DNA from: Bin107 sp965221655
GTDB taxonomy: Bacteria > UBA8248
NCBI GenBank assembly: GCA_965221655.1
Contig: OZ244906.1
Span: forward strand, 2,170,001-2,234,000
DNA: 64,000 nucleotides
Direction of reading: 5' to 3'
Of this stretch, positions 1 to 8,915 are shown one piece after another. How positions within the stretch are numbered: position 1 is the first letter of the stretch; each line of letters opens with the position of its first letter. Position numbers and translations under genes: made by a program. The notes beneath the pieces are model-generated. The model worked only from the letters and a program-made list of their open reading frames with translations, was not told the origin of the DNA and made no database searches.

Positions 1-832
1 GGGCGCAGCCCTCGGCTTGCACGCAAACCATGCGCGGCCTCCTAGCACCTATCCAGCCGAGTGCCTCGAGTTCGTCGAAGGCGCGCCACATGGCCACCAG
101 ACCCGTCCCCCCGCCGGTGGGGTAGAGAATCACGTCGGGAACCGCGCCGCCGAGCTGCTCGACGAGTTCGTAGGCCATCGTCTTCTTGCCCTCGACCCGG
201 TAGGGCTCCTTGAAAGTAGAGAGCTCGAACCAGCCCTCCTCAGGTGCTCTGCTCGCTACGATCTCGGCACAATGGTGGATATAGCCGCGCACAACGGTCA
301 CTTCCGCCCCCGCGAGGTCGCACTCCACCTTGTGCACGCCGGGCGCTTTCTCGGGCACGAAGACGGCGGCCCCGATTCCCGCCCTCGCAGCATAGGCCGC
401 AGCCGCCCCGCCTGCGTTTCCCGCCGTGGGCATGGCGACCTTGCGCACCCCCAGGTGGCGCGCCATCGTGAGGGCGGCGGAGAGCCCGCGCGCCTTGAAA
501 CTGCCCGTCGGGTTCGCGCCTTCGTCCTTCACGAACAGGCGCGAAAGCCCGAGCGTCTTCCCGAGGCGGGGGGCTTCCAGAAGCGGCGTCATGCCCTCGC
601 CGAGCGTGACCACGGCGTCCGCGGCGGGAGCGGGGAGCATTTCGTGGTAACGCCACATGGAGGGGACGCGGCCCGCCATCTCCTCAAGGCGCAAGGTGCG
701 CGCGGCGGCTTCCACGTCGTATCGCGCCAGCAGCGGGGCGCCTGCGGGGCTCAGGTTCATCAGGCCGCCGGGGGCGAAGCGCTCTCCCGTTCGGGAGCAT
801 TCGAGACCAATGAACGCGGAATAGGAATTCAA
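1..832 (-). CDS. thrC: Threonine synthase (3' end beyond window)
   Basis: PLP-dependent lyase that turns O-phosphohomoserine into threonine. About 277 codons are visible. The N-terminus has a short Cys-containing leader (FIGLECSRTGERF), then the GEGMTPLLE substrate loop near residue 80. The PLP motif NPTGSFKARG lies near residues 107-116, with the Schiff-base lysine at about 113. TAGNAGGA and YPTGGGTGL phosphate-binding loops follow. The start is probably TTG at 832, because the frame is open further upstream but homology begins here; the Shine-Dalgarno is weak. SFKARG rather than SFKDRG is typical of the threonine-synthase-like branch, so a related PLP enzyme is possible. The gene runs off the left edge, so its C-terminus is unseen. 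Confidence 0.8.
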   Translation of the reverse strand, partial: MNSYSAFIGLECSRTGERFAPGGLMNLSPAGAPLLARYDVEAAARTLRLEEMAGRVPSMWRYHEMLPAPAADAVVTLGEGMTPLLEAPRLGKTLGLSRLFVKDEGANPTGSFKARGLSAALTMARHLGVRKVAMPTAGNAGGAAAAYAARAGIGAAVFVPEKAPGVHKVECDLAGAEVTVVRGYIHHCAEIVASRAPEEGWFELSTFKEPYRVEGKKTMAYELVEQLGGAVPDVILYPTGGGTGLVAMWRAFDELEALGWIGARRPRMVCVQAEGCA

Positions 833-957
833 TCTCGCAAGCCCCGTGGGTGAGGTTTCGTCGCCCGGCGTTGCCGCCCGTACGACGCTCTGCTAACGTG
901 TTTCCCTACTCCATAGCACGATATCGCCATCGCCGCCGCCCCCGCAAGGAGAAAACG

Positions 958-1836
958 ATGACGCGCAAACCAAGGGCGCTGCCGGGTCCCTCGAAAGCGA
1001 GCGGATTCCTCGAGGTGGCAAGCGGCGTTCACGTGTTCGTGGGGGGCGGGGGAGCGACGAACTTCGGCCTCGTGCTCACGGAGGGAAAGCCCGTCGTCGT
1101 CGACAACGACATCCGCGTGCGCAAGGCCTTCGTGGCGTGCATGAAGGGGGTCGTCCGCAAATCACCCGGGCTGGTGCTGAACACACACCACAACTTCGAC
1201 CACACCTCCGACAACGGCTACTACCACAGGCGCGGGGCTGTCTCCCTCGGCGAGGAAAGCGTACGCCTGGAGATGGAGCGCGAGGAGAGTGAGGGCATCT
1301 GGGTGAAGCAGATGGCGGGCAGACCCGAGAAAGTGGAGCACCTGATCGGCAAGCTGCACGTCGCCCCGCCGATGGTGACGTTTTCGGGCGAAATTTCCGT
1401 CCGCTACGGCGGGCGGCTGTTCGAGATGTTCCACATCGGCCACTGCCACACCAAGGGAGACACCGTCGTCTGGATGCCGGAGGAGCGCGTTCTCTTCACG
1501 GGCGATTTGCTCGACTACCGCACCCATCCGGTAGCGCGGCTCGGGAACTTCGGCAACTGGATAGAGGCAATTCGGCGACTCCGGAAATTCCCCGCGAAGG
1601 TGCTCGTGCCCGGCCACGGCCCCGTTCCCCGACAGCCGGCCAAGAAGGTATGGGACGAATTCGGGGCGTACATGGTGAAGCTGCGCGAGCGCACCGCCAA
1701 GGCCCTCAAGAAACACGGCGCACCTGAAAAAGCCGCACAGAACGTGCACATGGACGAATATCGCAACTGGCTGCGCTCGAACCTGGTCGCGCAAAACGCG
1801 CTGCTCATGGCGAAGGAACTGACACGAAAGAGTTGA
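958..1836 (+). CDS. Metallo-beta-lactamase-fold hydrolase
   Basis: A 292-residue MBL-fold protein. The start is ATG at 958, with an AAGGAG ribosome site 6 nt upstream. Metal-ligand motifs are visible: NTHHNFDH near residues 80-87, HIGHCHTKGD near 160, FTGDLLDY near 181 and VPGHGP near 218. The first motif departs from canonical HxHxDH because Asn occupies the second His position, so one Zn1 ligand seems to be changed. The remaining Asp, His and GDL motifs are intact. The substrate is unknown; similar proteins are often annotated as cyclase-like or SoxH-type MBL hydrolases. The gene ends one base before the stop of the convergent neighbour. Confidence 0.8.
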   Translation: MTRKPRALPGPSKASGFLEVASGVHVFVGGGGATNFGLVLTEGKPVVVDNDIRVRKAFVACMKGVVRKSPGLVLNTHHNFDHTSDNGYYHRRGAVSLGEESVRLEMEREESEGIWVKQMAGRPEKVEHLIGKLHVAPPMVTFSGEISVRYGGRLFEMFHIGHCHTKGDTVVWMPEERVLFTGDLLDYRTHPVARLGNFGNWIEAIRRLRKFPAKVLVPGHGPVPRQPAKKVWDEFGAYMVKLRERTAKALKKHGAPEKAAQNVHMDEYRNWLRSNLVAQNALLMAKELTRKS

Positions 1837-1837
1837 G

Positions 1838-2404
1838 TCAGACCCAGGCGGCGGGCGGCTCCTCGCCCTGAAAATACCCGGGGGGAACCTCCCCCCGCAC
1901 CCGGCGGGAGAGGAGGCGTTCCTGCGTAAGCCCAAAGCGGCTTTCTACCTCGGCGGAAGAAGACCAGGCTTCTCCCTCGCGAAAGCCCCCCACCCGAATT
2001 TCTCCCTCCACGACGAGGACGTCCCCCTCAACCCGGGGCGTATCGCGCACCACGCCCGTTCTTTCGTCCCAAAACCGCACGGCTCCGTCCTCTGCGGCGA
2101 AGGCGTAGAGCGAGCCTCCCCGCTTCCAGTCCACCGTGGCGAACTCTCCTCCGCACTCCTCCCTGTTCATTTGCGCCTCGCTTGTGCCCACGACGTACAA
2201 ATCTCCCCAGATGAGGGGAGGAGCCATCACCCAGCCCGAAGCGTTCTCCACGCGCCAGCAAAAGTTGCCGCTTTCGCGATCCACCGCGAAGAAGTGGCCC
2301 TTTTCGCGGTCGTTCAAAACGGCGAAAATCCTCCTCTGGTCCACCGCGTAGAGGGGCGTGTGGACGCCGAGGCGTTCGAGAAGCTCCTCGGGTGGAACTC
2401 TCAC
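1838..2404 (-). CDS. PQQ-like beta-propeller repeat protein
   Basis: A 188-residue protein whose middle holds short WD/PQQ-type blades: TPLYAVDQRRIFAV, GHFFAVDRESGNFCWRV and GGSLYAFAAEDGAVRFW. This pattern of an aromatic residue, a D-x-x-x-G turn and a Trp is typical of BamB- or PQQ-like propellers. It is too short for a complete eight-blade propeller. No signal peptide follows the chosen start, so it may be cytosolic. GTG at 2404 was chosen because AAGGAGG lies 8 nt upstream; the frame is open further upstream but that part looks non-coding. Its function is unknown. It may be a truncated relative of larger propeller proteins. Confidence 0.6.
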   Translation of the reverse strand: MRVPPEELLERLGVHTPLYAVDQRRIFAVLNDREKGHFFAVDRESGNFCWRVENASGWVMAPPLIWGDLYVVGTSEAQMNREECGGEFATVDWKRGGSLYAFAAEDGAVRFWDERTGVVRDTPRVEGDVLVVEGEIRVGGFREGEAWSSSAEVESRFGLTQERLLSRRVRGEVPPGYFQGEEPPAAWV

Positions 2405-2594
2405 GCAAATATCCTCCTTTACCTGCCAAGAACCACGAACGCGCTCGCACGCGCCGCCCCAGCATAACCCATCCGCCGGGCGACGTTCATCTCCCGCGCA
2501 CGCAAAAAGATCGTGCGGGGCGGTTCGTTTCTGATAGAATCGGGGCGAGGACACCTCGCCAACAGCCGGCCCTTGACGGAGAAGGAGGCTCGAC

Positions 2595-3161
2595 ATGGCC
2601 GTCGTCACCATTACACGCCAATACGGAACGGGCGGACTCTTCATCGCGCGTACGCTCGCCGAAACGCTGGGCTACACCTTTTTGGGGCGCGACGAACTCG
2701 TCGAGGTATGCAAGGGCAGGGGTCTGCAACTCGACCTCGAGAAAATCGAAGGCCGCGCCCCGACGATTCTCGAGCGCACCTTCGGCGTGGGGAGAGAACG
2801 CCTGCGAGACGTCTTGTTCGAAAGCATGAGCGAGGCGGCCGACGCAGGAAACGTCGTCATCGCCGGGTGGGGCGGGCAGGTGCTCTTGAAGGATCGGGCC
2901 GACGCCCTGCACCTGCGAATCGTCGGCAGTGTCGAGGCGCGCATCCGCCACTTCATGGAATCCTCGGGCGTGGCGAGAACGGCGGCGGAGGAAACCATCC
3001 GGAGAACCGACCGGGATCAAGGCATGTTCTACCAGTATTTCTTCAACGTCGACGCTGCGGATTCGGCCCTCTACCACGGCGTGCTGAACATCGAGCAAGC
3101 CTCGCGCGAGGAGATAGTCGCCCTGATAGAGCTGATGCTCACCGAAAAAGCGGCTTCGTGA
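2595..3161 (+). CDS. Cytidylate kinase-like family protein
   Basis: A 188-residue P-loop protein of the cytidylate-kinase-like family. The N-terminal ITRQYGTGGLFIARTLAE corresponds to the ISREYGSGG nucleotide loop of these proteins. Family landmarks follow: LGYTFLGRDEL near residues 27-37, an AGWGGQ element near 92, an R-x-x-H/R lid region near 112-137 with RTDRDQG, and FFNVD near 146. The family is generally of unproven substrate. The ATG follows GGAGAAGGAGGCTCGAC, a strong ribosome site. It ends 3 nt before the stop of the convergent MFS gene. Confidence 0.75.
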   Translation: MAVVTITRQYGTGGLFIARTLAETLGYTFLGRDELVEVCKGRGLQLDLEKIEGRAPTILERTFGVGRERLRDVLFESMSEAADAGNVVIAGWGGQVLLKDRADALHLRIVGSVEARIRHFMESSGVARTAAEETIRRTDRDQGMFYQYFFNVDAADSALYHGVLNIEQASREEIVALIELMLTEKAAS

Positions 3162-3164
3162 AGC

Positions 3165-4412
3165 TCATCCCGCAGCCGGGCGGCCCCTGTGCCGCACCTT
3201 TGCGGAGGCCGCCGCCACGGCGAGGATGGAGAGCGTCTGCACGGCCAGCACCAACATGAACGCCCAGTAGTAGCTCCCCTGCGTATCGAAAACGTACCCC
3301 GCAAGCCAGGGTCCCGCCGCCGAGGCCAGCCCTCCTCCCGCCTGGCTGAAGCCCAGAATGCGGCCGAAGCTCCTGCCGGAGAAGACGTCCGCCTTGATCG
3401 ACACGAAAATCGCGCCGCGCGCCCCGGCGCCGATTCCGTAAATGAGAACGTAGGCGTAGCCCAGCCAGGCGCGTTGCGCGGAGAGGTTCATCAACAAGAC
3501 GACGCCCGCCATCGCGACGCCGCTGAGCAGATAAAACGTGCGCGTTCTCCCGATGCGGTCTCCCACCCAGCCGCCGCCAATGCCTCCCAGTGCCCGCACC
3601 ACGGCCAGCCCGCCGATGAGAGAAGCCGCCTTGATGGTGCTCATGCCCATGTCGACCATGTGCGCGGCCTGGTGCACGCCGACCACGCTGAAGCCGACGC
3701 CGTTGAATATCCCCGCCAGGAACAACAGCCAGAAAACCGAATCGCCAAGCGCTTCGCGCAGGGTGCGGCTCTCGCCGGAGGCTTCCGCCTCTCTTCTCTC
3801 GACCGCCTCGGCGCGGTTTCGGTGCAGCAGCACGTTCAGGGGCACGAGCAGCGCCACGACGCCAGCCGCCAACACGAGATATGCCGCGCGCCAGCCGAAC
3901 GCCGCTATCAGGTAGGCGGAAAGCGGAACCATGACGATGCCGCCGCAGCTGCGGCCCGAAAGCGATATGCCCATCGCCACCGCGCGGCGGCGGACGAACC
4001 ACTGGCTGACGACGGTGCTCGTGGGGATGAAGCCGAACATGGTGACGCCCAGGGCCACCACGCCGCCGTAGAAAAAATAGAGCGTAGGCAGGCTGGATAC
4101 CCGCGACATCAGCACGAGGCCGACGCCCAGGATGGTGATTCCCGTCGGGATAATCACCCGCGGCCCCCAGCGATCCACCATCGCGCCAATGAAGCCCGCG
4201 GAAACGGCGAACGTGGCCATCGAGAACGAAAACGCGAGGGCCGTGTCCGCCCGCGACCAACCGAATTCTTCGAGAAAGGCCACGTAAAAGACGGGAAAGG
4301 TTCCGACGATGGAGCCGCCCGCCGCCATCGTGAAGAAGGTGAGGCCGACGATCACCCAGCCGTAGTAGCGGTGCGAACTCTCGCTCGCCTTCTCCGAAAA
4401 GCAGGAAGTCAT
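3165..4412 (-). CDS. MFS transporter, 12 transmembrane segments
   Basis: A 415-residue major facilitator superfamily carrier in the inner membrane. Hydrophobic segments alternate with the cytoplasmic loop signature DRWGPR after segment 2 (near residue 80) and again GDRIGRTR near 284. A polar central loop of about 30 residues (HRNRAEAVERREAEA) separates the two halves. The YYGWVIVGLTFF start and FLEEFGWSR loop resemble the monocarboxylate/oxalate-formate branch, so an organic anion is a plausible substrate; this is inference. The gene stands alone, convergent with the upstream kinase gene, and faces away from dnaN by about 136 nt. Confidence 0.85.
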   Translation of the reverse strand: MTSCFSEKASESSHRYYGWVIVGLTFFTMAAGGSIVGTFPVFYVAFLEEFGWSRADTALAFSFSMATFAVSAGFIGAMVDRWGPRVIIPTGITILGVGLVLMSRVSSLPTLYFFYGGVVALGVTMFGFIPTSTVVSQWFVRRRAVAMGISLSGRSCGGIVMVPLSAYLIAAFGWRAAYLVLAAGVVALLVPLNVLLHRNRAEAVERREAEASGESRTLREALGDSVFWLLFLAGIFNGVGFSVVGVHQAAHMVDMGMSTIKAASLIGGLAVVRALGGIGGGWVGDRIGRTRTFYLLSGVAMAGVVLLMNLSAQRAWLGYAYVLIYGIGAGARGAIFVSIKADVFSGRSFGRILGFSQAGGGLASAAGPWLAGYVFDTQGSYYWAFMLVLAVQTLSILAVAAASAKVRHRGRPAAG

Positions 4413-4548
4413 TCCGCCGAACCAGAAAGGAAAAACGGGGCAGCCCCGCCGAGAGGACGCCCCGGAGGCGGCGATTCGCGCATCGCTCTCCTTGCCTGAG
4501 AAAGCGCGCCGCCCATGCGCGTCGCCCCGGGAGAAAGCGGGCGGAGGT

Positions 4549-5706
4549 TCAAACGCGCATCGGCATCACGACGTAGGTATAGTCGTCCGAGTCCGTGGGC
4601 GCGAGTATTCCGGGGCTGAGTGCGTCTTTGAGCTGCATGCTCACCTGCTCTTCTTCCAGTATGGAAAGAGCGTCGAGGCAGTATCTCCAGTTGAAGCCTA
4701 TCGTGATGTCGGTCTGCGCACTCGACTCGATGACCTCCTCGGCTTCTCCTGCCTCCGAGCCGTTGGTCGTCAGGCGCAACTGCCCCGGAGAGAACTCGAA
4801 CTTGACCATGCGCGTCTCGTCCGCGAACAGCGAAACCCGGCGAATCGCCTGGGAGAGGCTCTCGCGGTTCATCACGATGGAATGCTCGTTGTTGTCCGGA
4901 ATCACCTGTCTGTAGCGGGGGAACTCCCCGTCTATCAGGCGAGCCGAGAGCCAGACGTTGCCCACCTGGAAGACAATGTGGTTCGGGGCAGGCGACGCCG
5001 CCTCCTCGGCTTCGGGATGCGCGGAACTCCGCCCGCCCGCGGAGTGAACGAGGGAGACGGACACCTCGCCCTCGACCCCTTGCAGGAGCTTGACGAGCTC
5101 CCCCAACGCCCGCTTGTGGACGATGACGCCTTCTTCGAGCTTCAGCCCCTCGCCCGCGCGCTCGATCATCGCCAGGCGATGGCCGTCCGTGGCGACGAGG
5201 CGCAGGGTGTCGGAATCCGTCTCCATGTAGACGCCGTTGTAGGTGTAGCGCGTCTCGTCCTGGGATATGGCGAACATCGTCTTGCGAATCATCTCGGCGA
5301 GAACCGAGGCCGAAATGACGTGCGCGGCCGACTCCTCGGCGTCGGGAAGAGAGGGGAAGTCCGAGGGAGGCAGCCCCGGGAAGCGGAACTTCGAGCGCGC
5401 GCAGCGCATCTCGATCCACTGACCGTCCTCCTCGTTGAGGCGCACCTCCTCCTCGGGAAGCTCCCGCACGATGTCGAACAGTTTCCTGGCGTTGAGCGTA
5501 ACCCTGCCCTCTCTCTCCACCTCGGCCCCGAACGTGCCGCGCATGCTGATGTCGAGATTCGTCCCCAGCAGGCGGATGTTTTGCATACCCTCCGTTTCGA
5601 TGAGCACGTTTTGCAGTATCGGCATCGAACTGCTTCTGCTTTCGACGACGCCTTGTATCGTTTGCAGGGCCTTGAGCAACGTATCCCTTGGAATAACCAA
5701 TTCCAC
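4549..5706 (-). CDS. dnaN: DNA polymerase III beta sliding clamp
   Basis: A 385-residue processivity clamp that encircles DNA and tethers Pol III. Three clamp domains are recognisable: MPILQNVLIE (domain 1), TRYTYNGVYME with LVATDGHRLA (domain 2), and the C-terminal VVMPMRV. An acidic, low-complexity loop near residues 235-255 adds to the usual ~370 residues. GTG at 5706 is the chosen start because AAGGAG sits 8 nt upstream and homology begins at VELVIPRD. The open frame beyond it is not supported. The gene is about 56 kb from dnaA and recF, whereas the common order is dnaA-dnaN-recF. Confidence 0.95.
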   Translation of the reverse strand: MELVIPRDTLLKALQTIQGVVESRSSSMPILQNVLIETEGMQNIRLLGTNLDISMRGTFGAEVEREGRVTLNARKLFDIVRELPEEEVRLNEEDGQWIEMRCARSKFRFPGLPPSDFPSLPDAEESAAHVISASVLAEMIRKTMFAISQDETRYTYNGVYMETDSDTLRLVATDGHRLAMIERAGEGLKLEEGVIVHKRALGELVKLLQGVEGEVSVSLVHSAGGRSSAHPEAEEAASPAPNHIVFQVGNVWLSARLIDGEFPRYRQVIPDNNEHSIVMNRESLSQAIRRVSLFADETRMVKFEFSPGQLRLTTNGSEAGEAEEVIESSAQTDITIGFNWRYCLDALSILEEEQVSMQLKDALSPGILAPTDSDDYTYVVMPMRV

Positions 5707-5938
5707 GATGCCGACTCCTTGTGGAGAAACGGGAATTCCCGCAAAATCATGCGGCCTTATGAACCCGAAGCGCCGCTCGATGATAGCAAATTCAGGAACG
5801 TTCGGGGGCTTCTTTCCATATAAACCAAACGACTTCGCGCGACAAGCGGGCGGGCGCGAAAACCTCTTCGCCCCGCCGGAAAAAGCCGTCGCGAGGAGCG
5901 GCGATTCCGAACCGCTCTCCCGAGGATACCCGTACCGC

Positions 5939-6715
5939 ATGGAGGCCAACCGACCCCGCGCCATGAACGAAGCGAACCCCGCACGCTCCATCCTCCACGT
6001 CTACGCGCACCCCGACGACGAATCCTTCGGGAATCCGGCCACCATCGCCCTCTACGCGAGCCGGGGCGTGCGCATGGGCCTGCTCACCCTCACGCGCGGG
6101 GAGGCGGGCCTCACCAACGGCGTATGCGCACCCGAAGAATTGGGCGAGGTGCGCCAGGCGGAACTCGAAGAAGCCTGCAGGGTCTTGGGCGTCGAGAGCC
6201 TGACGCTTTGGCGCTACCCCGACGGAGGATTGCACCGCGTGCGGGAAGCGGAAATTCTGCCGCGCATCGAGGCCTTCATGCGGGAGTTCTCGCCCGACGT
6301 GGTCGTGACCTACGGAGAAGACGGCGTTACCGGACACCCCGACCACCGCGCCGCAGGCGGCTGGGCGACGCAGGCCTTTCACGACCTCGTTCGGAAAAAC
6401 CCGGCCGGCGCGCCCGGGCGCCTCTACCACCGGGTGTCGCCGGAGAAAAGACGCAACCTCTACGACCGCCCGGACCTCATCTACCGAACCGACTACACGA
6501 CCATCGTGGACGGGCGCTCGCTTCCGGGCGTGCGGCTGGCGGCGCAGGCGTGTCATCGCTCCCAAAAACAGCCCACCGACTATACGCGGCCACCTTTTTT
6601 CGAAACGGGGCTGGTGGACTACTACGCACGACGCTGGCCCTTGTGGCGCGGCGGCCCGCCGGAAGCCGACCTGTTCGGCGACTCACACCACGCAAGCGAA
6701 GACGGACTGCCCTGA
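5939..6715 (+). CDS. PIG-L/LmbE family deacetylase
   Basis: A zinc-dependent N-deacetylase-fold protein of about 258 residues. The family signature AHPDDE is near residue 22, with a second metal motif GHPDHRAAG near 134. The family deacetylates N-acetylglucosamine-containing substrates such as mycothiol precursors, or related amides; the substrate here cannot be told. Two ATGs compete: 5939 (used) and 5963. Neither has an ideal Shine-Dalgarno, so the start is uncertain by eight codons. It is divergent from dnaN and ends 1 nt before the tupC stop on the other strand. Confidence 0.8.
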   Translation: MEANRPRAMNEANPARSILHVYAHPDDESFGNPATIALYASRGVRMGLLTLTRGEAGLTNGVCAPEELGEVRQAELEEACRVLGVESLTLWRYPDGGLHRVREAEILPRIEAFMREFSPDVVVTYGEDGVTGHPDHRAAGGWATQAFHDLVRKNPAGAPGRLYHRVSPEKRRNLYDRPDLIYRTDYTTIVDGRSLPGVRLAAQACHRSQKQPTDYTRPPFFETGLVDYYARRWPLWRGGPPEADLFGDSHHASEDGLP

Positions 6716-6716
6716 A

Positions 6717-7361
6717 TCACGCCACCCGCCCGTAGGCGAGCCGCACGTTGTGTACCGAAAGGGCGTTCGTCCATTCCGGTATGTGGGTGCTCACGACGAG
6801 GGTGATGCCCGAGGCCGCCAGCTCCCCGATGATGCCGACGATCACCCGAGCGTTCTCCTCGTCTACGTGAGAGATGGGCTCGTCGAGCAGCAGGGTTTCC
6901 GCTCCCGCCGCCAGTGCGCGGGCGAGTGCGACGCGCTTTTTCTCTCCGCCGGAGAGTTTGGCGGCGTCGCGCTCGGCAAGATTCTCGCAGCGGGTCCTGC
7001 GGATGGCCTCCGCCGCCCGTTCGTTCACCGCCGAGGCGCCCATCCCGCGGGCGCGCGGGCCGAAGGAGACGTTCGAGAGAACGCTTCCCCGAAACAGATA
7101 CGGCTCCTGGGCGAGAAGGGTGACTTTTCTTCTGTGGGCGAGACCCGCCTTGCCGTAGGCGAGGGGCGCGTTGCGGTAGGTGAGGAGGCCTTCTTCGGGC
7201 GCCAGCAGGCCCGCCATCAGGCGCAGCAGCGTCGTCTTGCCCGAGCCGTTCGCTCCGGTGAGCAGCGTTATTTCACCGGCGGGAACCCGCATTTTCTTGA
7301 CGTCGATCACCCAGTCGACGTCGAAGCGAAATTTTACGTTTTCGAGAACGAAGGCGTCCAC
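6717..7361 (-). CDS. tupC: Tungstate-type ABC transporter, ATP-binding protein
   Basis: A 214-residue ABC ATPase energising the adjacent permease. Walker A is GANGSGKTT near residue 37, the signature is LSGGEKKRVALARAL near 137, and Walker B is LLLDEP near 158, followed by an H-loop STHIPEW near 191. Translation starts at GTG 7361, which lies 1 nt past the tupB stop, so the genes are translationally coupled. Identification as TupC rests mainly on the binding protein two genes upstream. The operon order tupA-tupB-tupC is standard. Confidence 0.82.
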   Translation of the reverse strand: MDAFVLENVKFRFDVDWVIDVKKMRVPAGEITLLTGANGSGKTTLLRLMAGLLAPEEGLLTYRNAPLAYGKAGLAHRRKVTLLAQEPYLFRGSVLSNVSFGPRARGMGASAVNERAAEAIRRTRCENLAERDAAKLSGGEKKRVALARALAAGAETLLLDEPISHVDEENARVIVGIIGELAASGITLVVSTHIPEWTNALSVHNVRLAYGRVA

Positions 7362-7362
7362 G

Positions 7363-8049
7363 TCAGGACCTTTGGATGTAGCGCGAGAGCAGGTTCGTCG
7401 CCAAAACGATCCCCAGCAGCACGATGCCCAGCGCGATCCCGAAGCCGAACTCGCCCTTCATGCTCTCGAGGGCAATGGCCGTCGTGAGGGTACGGGTATA
7501 GCCCTCGATGTTGCCTCCGAGCATCATGGCGATCCCCACCTCCGAGCAAACGCGCCCGAACGCCGCCAGCACCGCCGCCACCAGGCCGAAGCGGGCTTCG
7601 CACAACACCGCCCAGGCGGTGCGTCCGCCCGAGGCTCCCAGGGTGAGGGCCGTCTCGCGCACCCTGGCGTCCACCGACGCGACCGACGTCATGAAGAACA
7701 CGGCGGCGAGGGGCGTCGCCAGCACCACCAGGCCGACGACGATGGCCGAGGGGGTGAACAGCATATCCGCAAAGCCCAGGGGTCCGCGTCGTGACAGGAA
7801 GCCGTAGACGAGCAGGCCGATGACGACGGTCGGCAGGCCGAGCAGCGTTTGCAGCAGGGTGATGGCGAGTCCGCGCCCCCGAAAGCGGCCCGTCGCCAGC
7901 ACGAAACCGATGGGCAGGCCGGCGAGAGACGCGAGAATCGTCGACAAAAATCCGACCTTCACCGTCACCCAGGCGGCGCGCACGACGGCAGGGTCCGCGC
8001 GCAGCACGCGCATCACACCCTCGGCGAACCCCTCGAGCAAGTATTCCAA
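7363..8049 (-). CDS. tupB: Tungstate-type ABC transporter permease
   Basis: A 228-residue inner-membrane permease with about five to six hydrophobic segments. It carries the ABC permease cytoplasmic loop around residues 140-165 (ETALTLGASGGRTAWAVL), corresponding to the EAA motif with its conserved G. The start is TTG at 8049. Homology to TupB/WtpB-type permeases is inferred from size, the loop motif (MMLGGNIEGYTRTLTTAI near the C-terminus is typical) and its place between tupA and tupC. It would import tungstate, or possibly molybdate, for pterin-cofactor enzymes. Confidence 0.82.
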   Translation of the reverse strand: MEYLLEGFAEGVMRVLRADPAVVRAAWVTVKVGFLSTILASLAGLPIGFVLATGRFRGRGLAITLLQTLLGLPTVVIGLLVYGFLSRRGPLGFADMLFTPSAIVVGLVVLATPLAAVFFMTSVASVDARVRETALTLGASGGRTAWAVLCEARFGLVAAVLAAFGRVCSEVGIAMMLGGNIEGYTRTLTTAIALESMKGEFGFGIALGIVLLGIVLATNLLSRYIQRS

Positions 8050-8074
8050 GGCGCTTGTCCCCCGGGCGCATCCC

Positions 8075-8902
8075 TCAAGGGAGCGCCTTCGCGTTCGGGT
8101 GGAAGAGTTGTTTTCCCGACAGCCGAAAATCGCGGATCATCCCCTGTCCATCGACAGAGGTGAGAAAATCGATGTACTTCACCGCCAAGTCGAACCGCAC
8201 GTGGGGATGGCGCGCCGGGTTCACCGCAATCACGCTGTAGGGGTTGTGCAGACGCTCGCCCCGCGGCCCCTGAATGCGGAGGGAAATCCGCCCCTTTGCG
8301 GCGAGGGCGATGTAGGTGCCCCTGTCGGTAATTGTGTATCCGCTCTTCTCGTCCGCCGCCATCAACGTTCTGCCCATTCCCTGGCCCAGAGCGCGATACC
8401 AGGAGCCAAAGGCGACCACCCCGGCACCCCGCCAGAGTTCCATCTCCTTTTTGTGTGTTCCCGAATCGTCGCCCCTGCTGAACCACAAAGCCTGCGCGCG
8501 CGCGATTCTGCGCAGGGCTTCCGATACGTCGAACGTCCTCCACACGCCCGCGGGGTCGGCGGGCGGACCCACTATTACGAAATCGTTGTACATGACGGCT
8601 CTTCTGCGAACACCGTAACCGCTCGCCACGAAGCGTTTCTCGGCCTTTTTCGCGTGCACGAGCACGACGTCCACGTCGCCGTTTCTCCCCAGGCGCAGCG
8701 CCTTGCCCGTTCCCACGGATATGGTATGCACGAGCGCGCCGTGTTTTCTCTCGAAGGCGGGATGCAGCTTGGCCAGCAGGCCGGAATTCTCCGTGCTCGT
8801 CGTGGTCGCGACTTTGAGGCGCTCGAAGGCGGGCGTGTGTGTGCCCGACAGCGCGACGAGCAAGAGCGCCAGCGACCAGCGCGCGAGAAAACGCCGTCTC
8901 AT
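8075..8902 (-). CDS. tupA: Tungstate-binding periplasmic protein
   Basis: A 275-residue solute-binding protein. The N-terminus is a clear signal peptide (MRRRFLARWSLALLLVALSG, then an ALSGTHTPAF cleavage region). The mature protein begins with VATTTSTENSGLL, the TupA oxyanion signature, and has SRGDDSGTHKKE near residue 145 and KSGYTITDRGTY near 190, both hallmarks of tungstate-binding TupA. ATG at 8902 is chosen because GGGAGA precedes it and the signal peptide starts here. It heads the tupABC operon. Tungsten or molybdenum uptake fits with the molybdenum hydroxylase subunit encoded at 34995. Confidence 0.9.
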   Translation of the reverse strand: MRRRFLARWSLALLLVALSGTHTPAFERLKVATTTSTENSGLLAKLHPAFERKHGALVHTISVGTGKALRLGRNGDVDVVLVHAKKAEKRFVASGYGVRRRAVMYNDFVIVGPPADPAGVWRTFDVSEALRRIARAQALWFSRGDDSGTHKKEMELWRGAGVVAFGSWYRALGQGMGRTLMAADEKSGYTITDRGTYIALAAKGRISLRIQGPRGERLHNPYSVIAVNPARHPHVRFDLAVKYIDFLTSVDGQGMIRDFRLSGKQLFHPNAKALP

Positions 8903-8915
8903 TCGGTCTTCTCCC

